From assembly GCF_030063145.1 (NCBI RefSeq), contig NZ_JASISM010000002.1, positions 434,001-498,000 of the forward strand: a stretch of 64,000 nucleotides of DNA, written 5' to 3'. The position numbers and the translations under genes were made by a program. Within the stretch, counting starts at the first letter, position 1, and every line of letters starts with the position of its first letter. The stretch comes from Cryobacterium sp. PH31-L1 (GTDB taxonomy: Bacteria; Actinomycetota; Actinomycetes; Actinomycetales; Microbacteriaceae). The notes below the pieces were generated by a model. That model saw only the letters and a program-made list of their open reading frames with translations. It had not been told where the DNA came from and searched no databases. This document shows, piece by piece, positions 1 to 8,641 of the stretch.

Positions 1-1331
1 TGGTCTCCACGACAACGCAGCCATTCGCGGCCGTCGGTGACGCCGGAATCGAAACCGACGGCAGCCTGTTTGGCCGCGCCCGGCAGCCGCGCAACCCGAT
101 CAGCCACGCCCAGATCGAAATCGTGCTGTCGCGATCGGTAGCCGCCGTCGCGGTGATCTTCGCGCTGCAGTCCGTGCCGCTCATACTCGAGCAGTTGGAG
201 AGCCGCAAAGCCGCGGCGGGTGTGCCGATTGCGCTCCTTCTGGGGCTGACGATTGTGATCTTCGTCGTTGCGACGCTGATTCGACGGGGCATCCGCACGG
301 CCGCGGCGGCAGTGGCTGCCGTCTACCTCGCCGCACTTTTCGTGTGGCCCCTGGTCATGATCGATCCCACAGCGGTACTAGCGAGCAAGCCCTGGCTCTG
401 GTATCTCTGCAGTGTTGCTACCTCGTGCGCGGCCATAGCTCTGCCCTTGTTTTGGGCAGCTGTCTACACGGTGGTTGCCCCGGTCGCGTTTGGGCTGGTG
501 CGGGTGCTGCCCTCCGGCGGCGAGGCCGAGAACCTGCTTGCAGTGTTAGACACCTGCTACGCCATGCTGCTCGGCGGAACCGTGCTCATCATTATCTACG
601 TACTGCGCGAGGCCACCGCCAAGGTAGATACCGCACAATCCAATGCGCTCGCGAAGTACTCCGTGGCGGTGCGCCATCACGCCACCGAGGTGGAACGGGT
701 CGAGGTCGATTCCATCGTGCACGACAGCGTGCTCGCGACCCTGCTCTCCGCTGCGGGCGTGCGCAACGCTAAAGGCGCCGAACTGGCCGCCGCAATGGCT
801 CGCAGCGCCATCATCCGCTTGCAGGAAGCCAACGGCGAGCGCAATCTCGACGATGCTTCCGTCGCCGTCAGCAAGTTGGTCGCGCGCATCCGCTCCGCGG
901 CGACCGCGACGGGCGTGTTCACGGTGACCGAGCTCTGCGTGGAGGGCCTCAGCATTCCGGAGCATGCCGCCGAGGCCCTTTATTCGGCCAGCGTACAGGC
1001 CATGGTCAACAGCGTGCAGCACGCGGGTCACGCACAATCGCGCAGCGTCACGGTGGGCGGTAACGACCAGAACGGATGCACCATCGAGATCAGCGACACT
1101 GGCCGCGGCTTCGACGTGTCGGCCGTCGCCAGCGCCCGCCTGGGCTTGCGAGTGTCGATCCATAACCGCGTGGCCACCGCCGGCGGCGTGGCCGTGCTGC
1201 GCACCAGCGTCGGCCACGGCACGACCATCACCATCACCTGGCCGCGGCACGATGAGGCGGACGAGCCGATCGCCGACCAGCCGACCGAGGCGAAGGGCGG
1301 GCACTCCGGGCGCGACGCGGGTGGCCGATGA
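1..1331 (+). CDS. Membrane sensor histidine kinase-like protein (5' end outside window)
   Basis: The reading frame is open to the left edge (frame of base 3), so the true start is probably upstream; the first usable GTG inside is at 123. Counting from there, four or five hydrophobic segments occupy residues 5-165. A dimerisation-like helix with the phosphoacceptor candidate H200 (context IVHDSVLATLL) follows, then an HATPase_c domain with an N-box near N296, a G1 box DTGRG at 325-329 and a GHGT G2 motif near 364. This is the layout of NarL-partner-type sensor kinases that autophosphorylate and pass phosphate to a response regulator. No regulator is visible here; it may lie upstream. The end overlaps the next gene by 4 bases (ATGA), suggesting translational coupling. 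The signal sensed is unknown. Confidence 0.75.
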   Translation, partial: VSTTTQPFAAVGDAGIETDGSLFGRARQPRNPISHAQIEIVLSRSVAAVAVIFALQSVPLILEQLESRKAAAGVPIALLLGLTIVIFVVATLIRRGIRTAAAAVAAVYLAALFVWPLVMIDPTAVLASKPWLWYLCSVATSCAAIALPLFWAAVYTVVAPVAFGLVRVLPSGGEAENLLAVLDTCYAMLLGGTVLIIIYVLREATAKVDTAQSNALAKYSVAVRHHATEVERVEVDSIVHDSVLATLLSAAGVRNAKGAELAAAMARSAIIRLQEANGERNLDDASVAVSKLVARIRSAATATGVFTVTELCVEGLSIPEHAAEALYSASVQAMVNSVQHAGHAQSRSVTVGGNDQNGCTIEISDTGRGFDVSAVASARLGLRVSIHNRVATAGGVAVLRTSVGHGTTITITWPRHDEADEPIADQPTEAKGGHSGRDAGGR

Positions 1332-2383
1332 TGACCGGCGTCGTCGTCGTCTCCCGCACCCTGACCCTCATCGTGGCGGCCTTCTTCTCTGGCTATCACG
1401 TGCTGCTCGGCGTATATTCGCTCGACACACCGCACTCGGCAGGGCCGATTCTCGCTGCCATGGGCCTGTACCTCGTGGCGACGATTGCGAGCCTCTGGCC
1501 TACCAGCCCCATGCGCATGTCGTTGCCGCTGGCCCTGTTCAATGTGGGCGTCTCAGTGGCGATCCCACTGATCGTGGGCAGCCAGCTCGACGGATCCTCC
1601 GGAAATCTTGGGTATGCCACCTGGTACGTGGCCGCGGTCGGCACCCTGATGACGATCACCGCCACCCGCAAGCGCCCGCAGCTGGCCCTGCTGGGAGTTG
1701 GCGCGCTCGTCGTGCACAGCATCGTCTGGGCCGGCGTCGGCGAGCTGGGACACATGGGCGTCATCGGCAGCGTGGTCTGGGTTGTCGCTGCCGGGCTCCT
1801 CTCTCGAGCCCTCGTAAAGGCCAGCCGGGATGCGCGCCAGTATGCGCGGGCCGAGCGTGAGGCGAGCGGATGGCACGCAGCCCAGGAGGCCCACCTCTAC
1901 GAGCGCCAGGTGCGACTTACCCAGACCATGCGCCTGGCCATGCCCATGCTGCGCCGCATCAGCGAAAGGGACGGCGATCTGAGCGAGGCCGATCGCCAGG
2001 AGTGCCGTCTGCTCGAAGCGTCAATTCGGGACGAAATCCGTGGGCGGCGTTTGTTGAACCACGCCGTGCGCGAGCAGGTCATGGCGGCCAGGCGACGCGG
2101 TGCAAGCGTTACCCTGCTGGATGAGGGCGGGATCGACGACCTCAACGGTTCCGAGCTGGAGGTCGTGCTGAACGCCCTCGCGACGGCCATCGGCCGCACG
2201 AAGGCCGATAAGATCATCGCCCGCACATCGGCCGACAGCGCGATCGTCGCGGTCACCGTGGTGGGCCTCTTGAGCCCTGACCCGGCCGTGAGCGCCCTCG
2301 GACCGGACTCATCCGGCGAAGAAGAAGTCGACCTGTGGATGGAAATCCCTCGGCGGGCAGCGACTGCCGCCGCGACCGCGTAG
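1328..2383 (+). CDS. Membrane protein with degenerate kinase-like C-terminus
   Basis: A 351-residue protein coupled to the preceding kinase by an ATGA overlap. Five or six hydrophobic segments fill roughly residues 5-165. The soluble C-terminal part begins with a helical, charged stretch (about 175-260), followed by a segment (ELEVVLNALATAI) that resembles the N-box region of HATPase domains. The DxGxG nucleotide-binding motif of true kinases is not seen. This suggests a diverged, probably catalytically inactive partner of the upstream kinase, perhaps a co-sensor, but the family is not recognised with certainty. Transcription probably ends at the hairpin about 50 bases downstream. Confidence 0.6.
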   Translation: MMTGVVVVSRTLTLIVAAFFSGYHVLLGVYSLDTPHSAGPILAAMGLYLVATIASLWPTSPMRMSLPLALFNVGVSVAIPLIVGSQLDGSSGNLGYATWYVAAVGTLMTITATRKRPQLALLGVGALVVHSIVWAGVGELGHMGVIGSVVWVVAAGLLSRALVKASRDARQYARAEREASGWHAAQEAHLYERQVRLTQTMRLAMPMLRRISERDGDLSEADRQECRLLEASIRDEIRGRRLLNHAVREQVMAARRRGASVTLLDEGGIDDLNGSELEVVLNALATAIGRTKADKIIARTSADSAIVAVTVVGLLSPDPAVSALGPDSSGEEEVDLWMEIPRRAATAAATA

Positions 2384-2436
2384 AGCCGCGGCATCCGCTG
2401 GCCAAAGTGGTGCCTGCTTGAGGTGGGAACGCGAAA

Positions 2437-2460
2437 GGGGATCAGCCGAAGCTGATCCCC
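2437..2460 (+). terminator. Perfect hairpin after the two signalling genes
   Basis: GGGGATCAGC and GCTGATCCCC form a perfect 10-bp stem around a CGAA tetraloop, 54 bases after the stop of the preceding gene. No long U-run follows, as is common for actinobacterial terminators. It could act in both directions. Confidence 0.6.
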
Positions 2461-2829
2461 TAACGACTATTCGAGAAAGGACGCCAACCCGAATGGCATC
2501 CGTTCTCGCCCCCAACACATTCGCTCGCTTACCCTAGTCAGCGAATGATTGGTGGTGAAACTCCAGGAGCGTCACCGAGCACCTTCAGTCTGTACCATCT
2601 CCATCATTCGCACAGTCGGCATTTAGGAGGACAGACCGACCGGTAGTTGCGCCCCCGCATTTCGGGACGGGCCCAGGCCCTGGAAGCAGGACCACCTTAT
2701 GAACGCGGGCACACTGTTCGTCGGACCGGTCTGCTCCGGGCCCACCTTCGGGAACTGGGACCATGATAGATCATGGGCCCAGTTTCCGGGCCCGGGCCCG
2801 GAAAATAGCGAGGGGACGAAACTTGAGCG
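2461..2829. other. Non-coding gap between convergent transcription units
   Basis: About 370 bases with no convincing gene, lying between the end of a plus-strand pair and the end of the minus-strand accDE unit. The only structure seen is a GC-rich palindromic element at 2734-2803, listed separately, and a related partial arm (GGGCCCAGGCCCTGGAA) around 2670. Confidence 0.6.
2734..2803. repeat. 70-bp palindromic repeat, family R1, copy A
   Basis: The right arm is TTCCGGGCCCGGGCCCGGAA. The centre reads CATGATAGATCATGGGCCC, and the left arm is diverged. The same 70-bp architecture recurs at 60195-60264 and, in coding DNA, at 61916-61985. It lies in the gap downstream of both convergent units. 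Confidence 0.75.
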
Positions 2830-3060
2830 TCAGCCGGTGAAGCCGCGCCAGCGACCCGAGCCAGGGTGCACGGGCTTGCGGATGGCGCGCTGGTTCTGCT
2901 GCCAGGCGCTCTGGCCCAGTTCCGGAGCGGCCCGACGCTCGTCGGATTCCTCCCGCAACAGACCACGGATGACGGCGGTCACCGCCGACACTTCGGTGTC
3001 ACTCACGCCGGTGGTCACGAAAACCAGCTCCGACGGATCAAACTCTGACGGCTTCGGCAT
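2830..3060 (-). CDS. accE: Acyl-CoA carboxylase epsilon subunit
   Basis: A 76-residue protein whose stop and start bases interlock with accD upstream (TAATG, one-base overlap). In actinobacteria the small epsilon subunit binds the carboxyltransferase beta subunit and stimulates acyl-CoA carboxylase complexes that make malonyl- or methylmalonyl-CoA for lipid synthesis. The sequence has the usual layout: an N-terminal strand (ELVFVTTGVSDTEVSAVTAV), a charged helix (about 35-45), and the C-terminal basic and tryptophan-rich tail with SAWQQNQRAIRKP. Length and position directly after accD match the family. Assignment rests on these features and the context; sequence conservation in this family is low. 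Confidence 0.85.
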   Translation of the reverse strand: MPKPSEFDPSELVFVTTGVSDTEVSAVTAVIRGLLREESDERRAAPELGQSAWQQNQRAIRKPVHPGSGRWRGFTG

Positions 3061-4664
3061 TAGAGCGGAATGTTCCCGTGCTTCTTGGCGGGCACGGTCG
3101 CCCGCTTGGTGCGTAGCGCGCGCAGGGCCTTGATGACGGACACCCGGGTCGCGGCCGGCTCGATGATGCCGTCGAGCTCCCCGCGCTCAGCGGCCAGGAA
3201 CGGGCTGGCCACGTTGTAGGTGTACTCGTTGGCCAGGCGGGTGCGCACGGCCGCGACGTCTTCGCCGGCCTGCTCGGCCGCCTTGATCTCGGCGCGGTAG
3301 AGAATGTTCACGGCGCCCTGGCCGCCCATGACGGCGATCTCCGCGGTCGGCCAGGCCAGGTTGGTGTCGGCGCCGAGTTGCTTGGAACCCATCACGATGT
3401 ACGCGCCGCCGTAGGCCTTGCGCAAAATGACGGTGACCAGCGGCACGGTGGCCTCCGCGTAGGCGTAGAGCAGTTTCGCCCCGCGACGGATGATTCCGGT
3501 CCATTCCTGGTCGGTACCCGGCAGAAAGCCGGGCACGTCCACGAGGGTGAGAATCGGAATGGAGAACGCGTCGCAGAACCGCACAAAGCGAGACGCCTTC
3601 TCACCGGCCTCGATGTTTAGCGTGCCGGCCATGGCGTTGGGCTGGTTGGCGACGATGCCGATCGAGCGGCCCTCGACCCGGGCGAAGCCCACGACGATAT
3701 TCGGCGCATACAGCGGCTGCGTCTCGAGAAAGTCACCGTTGTCCACGATGTGTTCGATGACCGTCTTCACGTCGTAGGGCTGGTTGGGCGAATCGGGGAT
3801 AATCGTATTGAGGCGACGGTCGGCATCCGTTGTTTCCAGCTCGACCTCGCTGTCGAACACGGGCAGCTCGGCCAGGTTGTTGTCCGGCAGGTAGCTGAGC
3901 AGGGCGCGGGCGAAGTCGAGCGCGTCGGGCTCGTCGCTGGCGAGGTAATGCGAGACGCCGGAGATCTTGTTGTGGGTGAGCGCGCCGCCGAGCTCTTCCA
4001 TGCCCACGTCTTCGCCGGTGACGGTCTTGATGACGTCGGGGCCGGTGACGAACATCTGGCTGGTCTTGTCGACCATGATCACGAAGTCGGTCAGCGCGGG
4101 GGAGTAGACGGCGCCACCGGCGGCCGGGCCGCAGATGATCGAGATCTGCGGAATGACCCCGGATGCCGCCGTGTTCCGACGAAAGATCTCGCCGTACTTG
4201 CCGAGGGCCACGACGCCCTCCTGGATGCGCGCTCCGCCGGAGTCGAGAATGCCGATGATCGGCACCCCGGTCTTCAGGGCGAGGTCCATCACCTTGATGA
4301 TCTTCTCGCCGGCGACCTCGCCGAGCGAACCGCCGAAGATGGTGAAGTCCTGCGAGTAGACGGCCACCTGGCGGCCGTGGATGGTGCCGGTTCCGGTCAC
4401 GACGGCGTCGCCGTACGGCCGCTTCTTCTCCATGCCGAAGGCCACGGTGCGGTGCCGCACGAACTCGTCGAGTTCAACAAAGGATCCCTGGTCGAGCAGC
4501 AGGTCGACGCGCTCGCGGGCGGTCATCTTGCCCTTGGCGTGCTGCTTCTCGATGGCGGTCGCCCCGCTGGCGGTCACGGCTTCGTGATAGCGCAGCTTGA
4601 GGTCGGCGAGTTTTCCCGCCGTCGTATACAGGTCCGGTGCCGCGGGGGGCGTCTTGTCAGTCAC
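3060..4664 (-). CDS. accD: Acyl-CoA carboxylase carboxyltransferase (beta) subunit
   Basis: A 534-residue carboxyltransferase of the AccD/PccB type, which moves the carboxyl group from biotin to acetyl-, propionyl- or longer acyl-CoA in the cytoplasm. Family features visible include the N-terminal [15 protein letters not shown] segment, the first oxyanion-hole glycines ([13 protein letters not shown], about 110-120; [14 protein letters not shown] near 180) and the C-terminal [17 protein letters not shown] segment near 415-435. The start is GTG at 4664. It is co-transcribed with accE and divergent from birA, which biotinylates the partner alpha subunit; that subunit is not in the window. Which acyl-CoA is used cannot be told from sequence inspection alone. 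Confidence 0.92.
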   Translation of the reverse strand: MTDKTPPAAPDLYTTAGKLADLKLRYHEAVTASGATAIEKQHAKGKMTARERVDLLLDQGSFVELDEFVRHRTVAFGMEKKRPYGDAVVTGTGTIHGRQVAVYSQDFTIFGGSLGEVAGEKIIKVMDLALKTGVPIIGILDSGGARIQEGVVALGKYGEIFRRNTAASGVIPQISIICGPAAGGAVYSPALTDFVIMVDKTSQMFVTGPDVIKTVTGEDVGMEELGGALTHNKISGVSHYLASDEPDALDFARALLSYLPDNNLAELPVFDSEVELETTDADRRLNTIIPDSPNQPYDVKTVIEHIVDNGDFLETQPLYAPNIVVGFARVEGRSIGIVANQPNAMAGTLNIEAGEKASRFVRFCDAFSIPILTLVDVPGFLPGTDQEWTGIIRRGAKLLYAYAEATVPLVTVILRKAYGGAYIVMGSKQLGADTNLAWPTAEIAVMGGQGAVNILYRAEIKAAEQAGEDVAAVRTRLANEYTYNVASPFLAAERGELDGIIEPAATRVSVIKALRALRTKRATVPAKKHGNIPL

Positions 4665-4806
4665 CGTTTCACTCTACCGGCACCCCCCGCACGCTCCCCG
4701 TTGACGATGTTCCACAACTTTGCAGCGCAACACTGCACGTTTCCCCCTCCGGACATGCATTTCAGCCCCTCTCGCGGCTCCACGGGCGGCCTCTCCCACC
4801 CTCCCG

Positions 4807-4888
4807 GTTCATAACTGCGGAGATTTTGGCCGAAATGGCACGGAATAACACATTCGGGGTCAGATTCGGGAGAATTACCGCAGTTACG
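4807..4888. repeat. Palindromic intergenic repeat, family R2, copy 1
   Basis: GTTCATAACTGCGGAGATTT at the left end pairs in part with ACCGCAGTTACG at the right end. The same left arm recurs, reversed, at 50431-50452, and both copies are about 80 bp. This copy fills most of the gap between divergent accD and birA, so it may overlap their promoters. Confidence 0.65.
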
Positions 4889-4907
4889 TTTGGGAGAGAG
4901 AGTAGCC

Positions 4908-5732
4908 ATGGAGTTTTCGCTCAGCCGCACCGAGGTGAGCCGGTTCGAGTACCGGGACGAGGCCACCTCCACCAACGATGTGCTCAAACAGCTCGCCACC
5001 ACGGATGCCGCAGCCTGGCCCGACCTCTCCGCCCTCGTCACCGACAACCAGACTCAGGGGCGCGGCCGGCTCGGCCGCGTCTGGCTGGCCCCGACCGGCA
5101 AAGCCCTGGCCATCTCGGTGCTGATCCGACCCCAGTTGCCGCCGGCGAGCCTCGGCTGGTTCCCGCTCCTGGCCGGCGCCGCCATGACCCGGGCCGTCAA
5201 AAACGTGGTGGAACAAAGCATGAAACCCGTCGAAGGGGTCAAAGAGGCCGAGGATCCCCGCCACGACGTGACCCTCAAGTGGCCCAATGACGTGCTCATC
5301 GACGGCTACAAGGTGTGCGGAATCCTCTGCGAACTGCTGCCCGACGCCAGCGGCATCATCATCGGCGCCGGCCTCAACCTCTCGCTCGACGAGCACGACC
5401 TGCCCACGCTCACCTCCACCTCGCTGCTGCTGGTCACCCGCACCGCGCCCGATCCCGATGCGGTGCTCGCCGCCTACCTGCACGAGCTCGCCACGCTCTA
5501 CCGGGCCTTCCTGGCAGCACACGGCGACGCGAAAACGAGCGGCCTGCACGCCGCCGTTGCAGAACTCTGCGGCACGCTCGGCAGCGCGGTTCGGGTCGAA
5601 CTGCCCGGCGGCGCCGACCTGGTCGGCACCGCCACCGGCATCGACGCTGAGGGAAGGCTGCGCGTCGTCAACCAGGCCGATGGCGAAGAACGGTCTGTCG
5701 CCGCCGGCGATGTCACCCACCTGAGGTATTAA
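4908..5732 (+). CDS. birA: Biotin--[acetyl-CoA-carboxylase] ligase
   Basis: Attaches biotin through biotinyl-AMP to the biotin carboxyl carrier domain of acyl-CoA carboxylases. The ATG at 4908 is chosen over the TTG at 4890 because a purine-rich GGGAGAGAGAG ribosome site sits just upstream, giving 274 residues. The sequence shows the STN motif (EATSTNDVL), the biotin/ATP loop GRGRLGRVW, the central WPND motif in KWPNDVLIDGYKVCGILCE, and the GAGLNL strand, followed by a C-terminal SH3-like domain. There is no N-terminal DNA-binding domain, so this is the monofunctional class without repressor activity. It is divergent from accD, its functional partner locus. Confidence 0.92.
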   Translation: MEFSLSRTEVSRFEYRDEATSTNDVLKQLATTDAAAWPDLSALVTDNQTQGRGRLGRVWLAPTGKALAISVLIRPQLPPASLGWFPLLAGAAMTRAVKNVVEQSMKPVEGVKEAEDPRHDVTLKWPNDVLIDGYKVCGILCELLPDASGIIIGAGLNLSLDEHDLPTLTSTSLLLVTRTAPDPDAVLAAYLHELATLYRAFLAAHGDAKTSGLHAAVAELCGTLGSAVRVELPGGADLVGTATGIDAEGRLRVVNQADGEERSVAAGDVTHLRY

Positions 5733-5740
5733 TAGAACTA

Positions 5741-6316
5741 ATGAAAGCCAAGAAGACAGAGACCAACGAGACCGAACTCTCCGGCTACGCCCGCGAGAGC
5801 CGGCCCGAGAAGGTCGTTGCCCGCCTGCGCCCGCACGCCCGGGTGCTGGCCTGGCCTACCCTGCTCCTGTTCGTCCTGGCCGGCGGCACCGGCTACTTCT
5901 TCGGCAACCTGCCCGAGCCGTGGCAGAACGCCGCCCTGCTCGCCGGGGCCATCCTGCTGGCGCTGCTCGGCTGCCTGCTGCCGCTGGCCGCCTGGCTCAC
6001 CAAGCGCTACACGATCACCACTCGCCGAATCATCTTTCGCCACGGATTCTTCGTGCGCACCCGGCAAGAGCTGCTGCACAGCCGCGGCTACGACGTGAGC
6101 GTGCGGCAAAACTGGGTGCAGGCCGGGTTCCGCTCGGGCACGGTGCTCATTAATTCGGGGCTGGAGCATCCGCTTGTGTTGAAAGATGTTCCCAACGTCG
6201 ACCTCGTACAGAGCACCCTGCACGATCTCATGGAGCAGGCCAGCACCGTTATGGGTTCCCGCCGGCAGGAGCAATCGGCCCTCGCTGCGGAGTCAGCGTT
6301 CTGGGGTCGCCGCTAG
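5741..6316 (+). CDS. PH-domain (bPH_2/DUF304) membrane protein
   Basis: A 191-residue protein eight bases after birA and probably in the same transcript. Two hydrophobic helices at about residues 33-55 and 63-85 are followed by a bacterial PH-like region beginning WLTKRYTITTRRIIFRHGFFVRTRQEL, the typical bPH_2 signature. Mycobacteria have a protein of the same kind beside birA and a GtrA gene. Function is unknown; a membrane-associated structural or regulatory role is inferred. Its 3' end overlaps the convergent GtrA gene by 24 bases. Confidence 0.8.
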   Translation: MKAKKTETNETELSGYARESRPEKVVARLRPHARVLAWPTLLLFVLAGGTGYFFGNLPEPWQNAALLAGAILLALLGCLLPLAAWLTKRYTITTRRIIFRHGFFVRTRQELLHSRGYDVSVRQNWVQAGFRSGTVLINSGLEHPLVLKDVPNVDLVQSTLHDLMEQASTVMGSRRQEQSALAAESAFWGRR

Positions 6317-6823
6317 CCGAATAGCCCCGGTGCGGGTACTGACCACGGCGATACCAGCGGATGCCGGCGCCCCGCTCCGACTCGGCGCGAACACCCAGTA
6401 GCGGTACAGCGCGAAGCGAAACACCGCGCCCAGAATGAGGCCAACGACGTTGCCCGAAATGTTGTCGGCGAGAACGCTGGTGTAGCCGAGCACGTAGTGG
6501 CTGAACCAGAGGCAGCCGATGCCGATGCCCATGCCCACGAGGCTCACCGCGAGAAACTCCAGGCCCTCGCGAGCCGTGTGGTCCTGCCGGTTTTTGCTGA
6601 AAGTCCAGTAGCGGTTGCCGAGCCAGTTCACCAGAATGGCCAGCACGGTCGAGATGACCTTGGCGTAGATCGGGCCGGCATGCACGTCGGCGGAGTCGAG
6701 CACGGTGGTGCGCAGCAGGTTGAACACCGTGAAGTCCACAACGAAGCCCAGTGCACCGACGGCGCCGAACTTGAGGCCCTGACTCAGAAAGCTGAGCAGG
6801 CGCTGCTTCAGGGTGATCGACAT
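6293..6823 (-). CDS. GtrA family membrane protein
   Basis: A 176-residue protein with four hydrophobic helices and the GtrA hallmark near the N-terminus (FGAVGALGFVVDFTVFNLLR), plus NRYWTFSKNR after the second helix. GtrA proteins assist translocation or modification of lipid-linked sugars in wall polysaccharide or arabinogalactan pathways. It is divergent from purK and convergent with the PH-domain gene (24-base overlap). A second GtrA protein is encoded at 10917-11321. The substrate is unknown. Confidence 0.85.
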   Translation of the reverse strand: MSITLKQRLLSFLSQGLKFGAVGALGFVVDFTVFNLLRTTVLDSADVHAGPIYAKVISTVLAILVNWLGNRYWTFSKNRQDHTAREGLEFLAVSLVGMGIGIGCLWFSHYVLGYTSVLADNISGNVVGLILGAVFRFALYRYWVFAPSRSGAPASAGIAVVSTRTGAIRLAATPER

Positions 6824-6953
6824 GCGTCCGTCCGACGTTCGGTAAAGTGGGCTAGGAAAGCACTGAAGTCTCGCAGTCTACGGCGTGATGAAAGTGCCTG
6901 GCTGGGTATTCCAGATCGTTTAGCTGAACGCTTGCATAGAAAATGGTGAACAG

Positions 6954-8090
6954 ATGGCTTTGACCGTCGGTGTGATTGGCGCAGGCCAGCTGGCCCGCAT
7001 GATGATCCCCGCGGCCGTGAACCTCGGCATCGAGCTCAAGGTTCTCGCTGAAGCCGATGGTATGTCCGCGGAGCTCGCCGCCGTGAGCGTGGGCGACTAC
7101 CGCGACCTGGCCACCGTGCTCGCCTTCGCCAAAACCGTCGATGTCATCACCTTCGACCACGAACACGTGCCGCAGGAGATTCTGCGCGAGCTCGAGCGCG
7201 AAGGTATCACCGTGCACCCCGGCCCCGACGCCCTGCTGTACGCGCAGGACAAGCTGCTCATGCGCGAGAAACTCGCCGAACTGGGCCTGCCCGTGCCGGA
7301 CTGGGCCCGCATCACCGATGTCGTGGGACTGGCCGACTTTCTGAAGGACCACGGCGGCCGCGCCGTCGTGAAGACCGCGCGCGGCGGCTACGACGGTAAA
7401 GGCGTGCGCGTGGTCAGTCACGAACACGACGTTGACGACTGGTTTCAGGCGCTCGCCGAAGACGGCAACGGCGGCGCGCTGCTGGTCGAAGAGCTCGTGC
7501 ACTTCAGCCGTGAGCTCGCCCAGGTGGTGGCCCGCCGCCCGAGCGGAGAGATTGCGGTCTGGCCGGTCGTTGAGACCGTGCAGAAAGACGGCGTCTGCGC
7601 CGAGGTCATCGCGCCGGCCCCCCAGTCCATGGGACGCCTGGCCGACGTCGCCACCGACATCGCCGTGGCCGTCGCTGAGGGCATCGGCGTCACCGGGGTG
7701 CTCGCCGTCGAGCTGTTCCAGACCACGGACGAGCGCCTGCTCATCAACGAGCTGGCGATGCGCCCGCACAACAGCGGTCACTGGTCGATCGAGGGTTCCA
7801 CGACCAGCCAATTCGAGCAGCACCTCCGTGCTGTGCTTGACCTGCCGCTCGGGGCGACCGGCGCCAGGGACCCGTGGACGGTCATGGTGAACATCTTCGG
7901 CGGGCCGGCGTCAGGCTCGCTGGGTGACCGTTATGGGGCGGCGCTGGCGGAGCATCCGCTCGTGAAAGTGCACAACTACGGCAAGGCATCGCGGCCCGGC
8001 CGCAAGGTCGGCCACGTCACGGCGGGCGGCGACGATCTCGACGAAGTTGCCTATCAGGCGCGCGCCACTGCACAAATCTTTCAGGACTGA
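6954..8090 (+). CDS. purK: 5-(carboxyamino)imidazole ribonucleotide synthase
   Basis: Catalyses ATP-dependent carboxylation of aminoimidazole ribonucleotide with bicarbonate to N5-CAIR in purine synthesis. The 378-residue length is normal. Visible features are an N-terminal Rossmann-like segment ([13 protein letters not shown]), the ATP-grasp glycine loop in [15 protein letters not shown] near 145, and the metal/ATP-binding [12 protein letters not shown] segment near 270. The ATG is preceded by GGTGA. It lies 17 bases before purE, its pathway partner, and the two form one unit with the LCP gene. Confidence 0.95.
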   Translation: MALTVGVIGAGQLARMMIPAAVNLGIELKVLAEADGMSAELAAVSVGDYRDLATVLAFAKTVDVITFDHEHVPQEILRELEREGITVHPGPDALLYAQDKLLMREKLAELGLPVPDWARITDVVGLADFLKDHGGRAVVKTARGGYDGKGVRVVSHEHDVDDWFQALAEDGNGGALLVEELVHFSRELAQVVARRPSGEIAVWPVVETVQKDGVCAEVIAPAPQSMGRLADVATDIAVAVAEGIGVTGVLAVELFQTTDERLLINELAMRPHNSGHWSIEGSTTSQFEQHLRAVLDLPLGATGARDPWTVMVNIFGGPASGSLGDRYGAALAEHPLVKVHNYGKASRPGRKVGHVTAGGDDLDEVAYQARATAQIFQD

Positions 8091-8107
8091 GCCATAGGAT
8101 CATCTGC

Positions 8108-8641
8108 GTGCCAAACAACACCGAGACATCCACTGTGCCTACTGACGGCAGCAAGCCTGTCGTCGGCCTGGTCATGGGCAGCGACTCCGACTTCACCGTC
8201 ATGAGTGCTGCAGCGCAGACCCTCAAAGACTTCGGGGTCGCGCACGAGGTGCAGGTTGTCTCGGCACACCGCACCCCAGAACGGATGCTCGACTACGGTC
8301 GCACCGCGCAGGCCCGCGGCCTCAAAGTGATCATCGCCGGCGCAGGGGGAGCCGCGCACCTGCCCGGCATGCTGGCCGCCATGACCACGCTGCCCGTGGT
8401 GGGCGTGCCCGTTCCGCTCGGGCTGCTCGACGGCCTCGACTCGCTGCTGTCGATCGTGCAGATGCCGGCCGGCGTGCCGGTCGCGACCGTATCGATCGGC
8501 GGAGCGAAGAACGCCGCGCTGATCGCGATCAAGATTCTCGCCATCAGCGACGGCGCGCTGCGCCTGAAGCTCGAAGACTATTCCGTGCAGCTCGCAGATC
8601 TGGTTGAGCAGAAGAACCGGGACCTCCAAGAGCGACTATGA
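8108..8641 (+). CDS. purE: N5-carboxyaminoimidazole ribonucleotide mutase
   Basis: Converts N5-CAIR, the product of PurK, to CAIR. The GTG at 8108 gives 177 residues with a short unstructured N-terminus before the conserved core. Family motifs are GSDSDFTVM near 27, [11 protein letters not shown] near 58 and the glycine-rich [13 protein letters not shown] near 80. The gene overlaps the LCP gene downstream by 4 bases (ATGA), so purK, purE and the LCP gene are probably co-translated. Confidence 0.95.
   Translation: MPNNTETSTVPTDGSKPVVGLVMGSDSDFTVMSAAAQTLKDFGVAHEVQVVSAHRTPERMLDYGRTAQARGLKVIIAGAGGAAHLPGMLAAMTTLPVVGVPVPLGLLDGLDSLLSIVQMPAGVPVATVSIGGAKNAALIAIKILAISDGALRLKLEDYSVQLADLVEQKNRDLQERL

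Noticed and set aside
3750-4814. Long plus-strand open frame of 354 codons opposite accD
   Set aside because: Antisense to a clear carboxyltransferase with full family motifs; openness results from high GC at third codon positions. Its product is low-complexity (G, H, D, V-rich).
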